Assembly: GCA_013036105.1 (NCBI GenBank)
Contig: JAAXCX010000005.1
Coordinates: forward strand, 100,366 to 164,365
Source of the DNA: Vulcanimicrobiota bacterium
Lineage (GTDB): Bacteria > Vulcanimicrobiota > Vulcanimicrobiia > Vulcanimicrobiales > Vulcanimicrobiaceae
Length of the DNA: 64,000 nt
Direction: 5' to 3'
A program made the translations under genes and the position numbers. Numbering within the stretch: position 1 is the stretch's first letter; every line of letters begins with the position of its first letter. The notes under the pieces are model-generated. The model ran no database searches and had not been told where the DNA came from. It saw nothing but the letters and a program-made list of their open reading frames with translations. Positions 62,826 through 64,000 of this stretch are shown here, one piece after another.

Positions 62826-63050
62826 ATGGAAGTAAAACCGACGTACCTCGGCACGATGATCGCACTCGGCACGGCCGCATTCGGCTTGATTGCCGCGCTC
62901 GCTTGGAATAAATTCATCACGGATCTCATCGGGATGTTTCTCAAAGCGGGCGCGGGCATTTGGGCGGAGCTTGCTTACGCGGTCATCATCACGATTATTG
63001 CGATCCTGGTCATTCAGGCGCTGGGACGTCTTGCGGAGCGGACCCCGTAA
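62826..63050 (+). CDS. small two-helix membrane protein, DUF5654-like
   Basis: From ATG 62826 this 74-residue protein has two membrane helices (about 9-28 and 47-66), the first with TMIALGTAAFGLIAALAWNKFITDLI, which matches the DUF5654 pattern. Charged residues lie at both ends. Function is unknown. It starts 46 bases after the ABC permease; the frame open to 62730 lies inside that gene. Confidence 0.72.
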   Translation: MEVKPTYLGTMIALGTAAFGLIAALAWNKFITDLIGMFLKAGAGIWAELAYAVIITIIAILVIQALGRLAERTP

Positions 63051-63080
63051 GATCTGCCCGGCTGGGTATAAACAGCGCGT

Positions 63081-63437
63081 ATGATCATACTTGCGCTGGT
63101 TACCGTGCTGCTCTCGCCGTGGAAGGGACCGTCGCTGCCGACGACGCCGACGGGTGCTTATGAAACATCGTGGGCGATGACTGTTCACGGAGCGCCGCGC
63201 GCGCGGGTGGGATTGCGGGTAGACGGCATGCCGCCGGGATGGGTCGCCTCATTTTGCACCCCGCGTTTATGCGCGCCGTTTCACACCATCGCCACGCTCG
63301 ACGGAAAAGGCATCGCGCACTACCAATTCAGCGTGATCCGGACGGATCCGAAGGCGCCCGATTTCAAACGGATAATCATCCGCGGGAACGGTCGCGAAAT
63401 CTACCGGATGAATACCGATAGCATTAGCGACCCCTAG
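63081..63437 (+). CDS. small exported protein of unknown function
   Basis: This 118-residue protein starts at ATG 63081 with a short hydrophobic N-terminus (MIILALVTVLLSPW), probably a signal or anchor. The body has two cysteines (ASFCTPRLCAP) six residues apart and a beta-rich pattern (GLRVDGMPPGWVASF, FKRIIIRGNGREIYR). I recognise no family. Its TAG stop at 63435-63437 abuts the stop of the convergent gene with no base between. Confidence 0.6.
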   Translation: MIILALVTVLLSPWKGPSLPTTPTGAYETSWAMTVHGAPRARVGLRVDGMPPGWVASFCTPRLCAPFHTIATLDGKGIAHYQFSVIRTDPKAPDFKRIIIRGNGREIYRMNTDSISDP

Positions 63438-64000
63438 TCAGAAAAACGGATTGTGATCTTTCTCCCAAGCAACTTTGCTCGGCGGGCCGTGACCCGGCAT
63501 GAGCACGGTGTCTTCGGGAAGCGTGAAAATTTTCGATCGAATGCTGTTGAGGATATCTTCGTAGGTCGAAGCATTGCCGTACGCGCCGCCGACGCTGCCC
63601 GCGAAGAGCGTGTCGCCCGTGAAGAGCGTGGACTTGAAAAGATAGGAAGACGAGCCGTCGGTGTGGCCGGGCGTGTGCAGCAGCCGGATTCGCGCATCGC
63701 CGAAGGGCACTTCCTCGCCGTCTTTGACGAGCAGCGCTGAGTTCGCGAGCGATCCGATCGCTTCCACGTCCGCCTTATGCATCACGATTTTCGCCTTCGG
63801 AAAGTTGGCGGCGACGTCGGCCGTCGCATCGCAGTGGTCGGCGTGCTTGTGCGTGACGAAGATGTACTCCAAGTGGTAAGCGCCGTCGCGCAAAATGCGC
63901 AGCAGATTGCCCGGGATGCCGGCCGGATCGACGAGCGCGGCTCGTTTTCCGCCGTCGAGAAAAAAGACGTACCCGTTGCTTGGATGCGGGTGCTGCGGAT
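63438..64000 (-). CDS. metallo-beta-lactamase fold hydrolase (partial)
   Basis: This hydrolase continues past the window's right edge, so its N-terminus is missing. About 187 residues are visible. They include FFLDGGKRAALVDPAG, the metal motif THKHADHCD (HxHxDH), HTPGHTDGSSSYLF, the GDTLFAGSVG segment and the C-terminal MPGHGPPSK. This order fits the glyoxalase II-like group, which hydrolyses thioesters such as lactoylglutathione or related compounds. The true substrate is not visible. It converges on the small exported gene with no gap. Confidence 0.9.
   Translation of the reverse strand, partial: PQHPHPSNGYVFFLDGGKRAALVDPAGIPGNLLRILRDGAYHLEYIFVTHKHADHCDATADVAANFPKAKIVMHKADVEAIGSLANSALLVKDGEEVPFGDARIRLLHTPGHTDGSSSYLFKSTLFTGDTLFAGSVGGAYGNASTYEDILNSIRSKIFTLPEDTVLMPGHGPPSKVAWEKDHNPFF

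Overview
This is a GC-rich, gene-dense bacterial chromosome segment with almost no gaps; no stretch over 300 bases lacks a gene. It carries housekeeping genes (mnmA, rimO, secA, prfB, rlmN, glyQS, ppdK, dnaG, rpoD, dtd), one tRNA-Leu, and many secreted or lipid-anchored proteins of unknown function. I see no insertion sequence, prophage, CRISPR array, rRNA or clear foreign island. The organism appears to have two membranes: an RND pump, a heptosyltransferase-like GT9 enzyme, lipoproteins and PBP4. The mix of beta-propeller lipoproteins with Pro/Thr linkers, stalk-domain and KGG-repeat proteins, and PPDK resembles what I know of Candidatus Eremiobacterota (WPS-2). That placement is inference only.

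Layout. 1-590: truncated mnmA (-). 637-8365 (+): RodZ-like HTH protein, YajQ, RimO, LCP ligase, polysaccharide deacetylase, a 44-residue membrane peptide, a propeller lipoprotein and a GAF-GAF histidine kinase. 8404-11747 (+): secA, a DUF4760-like protein and a 55-residue membrane protein. 11755-13992 (-): a tandem retropepsin and a GDPH-motif, harpin-like protein. 14076-16616 (+): prfB with a programmed +1 frameshift, then a DUF2079 membrane protein. 16532-17467 (-): GT9. 17477-26798 (+): YbjQ, type 4 UDG, RlmN, GlyRS, lipoprotein, PPDK, a PDZ-membrane-GAF protein and a small exported protein.

26867-31486 (-): secreted M1 peptidase, HAD phosphatase, small membrane protein and HD phosphohydrolase. 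31552-34662 (+): dnaG-rpoD, ended by a 29-bp perfect inverted repeat. 34833-36620 (-): two exported proteins and a KGG-repeat protein. 36710-39095 (+): HEAT-cyclophilin fusion and two small exported proteins. 39108-41237 (-): dtd, proline dehydrogenase and a ModB-like permease. 41238-45467 (+): MntP, a P-loop protein, a BKACE/Kce enzyme and two peptide-type ABC permeases. Then tRNA-Leu, an enlarged RND pump and a stalk-domain protein ending in a clean terminator.

50079-62779 (+) is a long, tightly packed series: SDR, cytoplasmic M1 peptidase, PBP4, malic enzyme, response regulator, YncE-phosphoesterase, DDAH-like pseudoenzyme, metallophosphoesterase, ABC ATPase and permease. 62826-64000 ends with a DUF5654-like protein, a small exported protein and a truncated MBL hydrolase (-).

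Many neighbours share 1-13 bases or ATGA/GTGA junctions, pointing to translational coupling. Central carbon genes (PPDK, malic enzyme) suggest a pyruvate/PEP/malate node. Envelope genes (LCP, deacetylase, PBP4, GT9, RND, RodZ-like) form a second theme. I found no convincing new multi-gene defence or mobile system. The most unusual items are the enlarged RND pump, the DDAH fold without its catalytic residues, the two-lobed retropepsin, the inverted repeat after rpoD, and two genes whose conserved N-termini lie upstream of any usual start codon.
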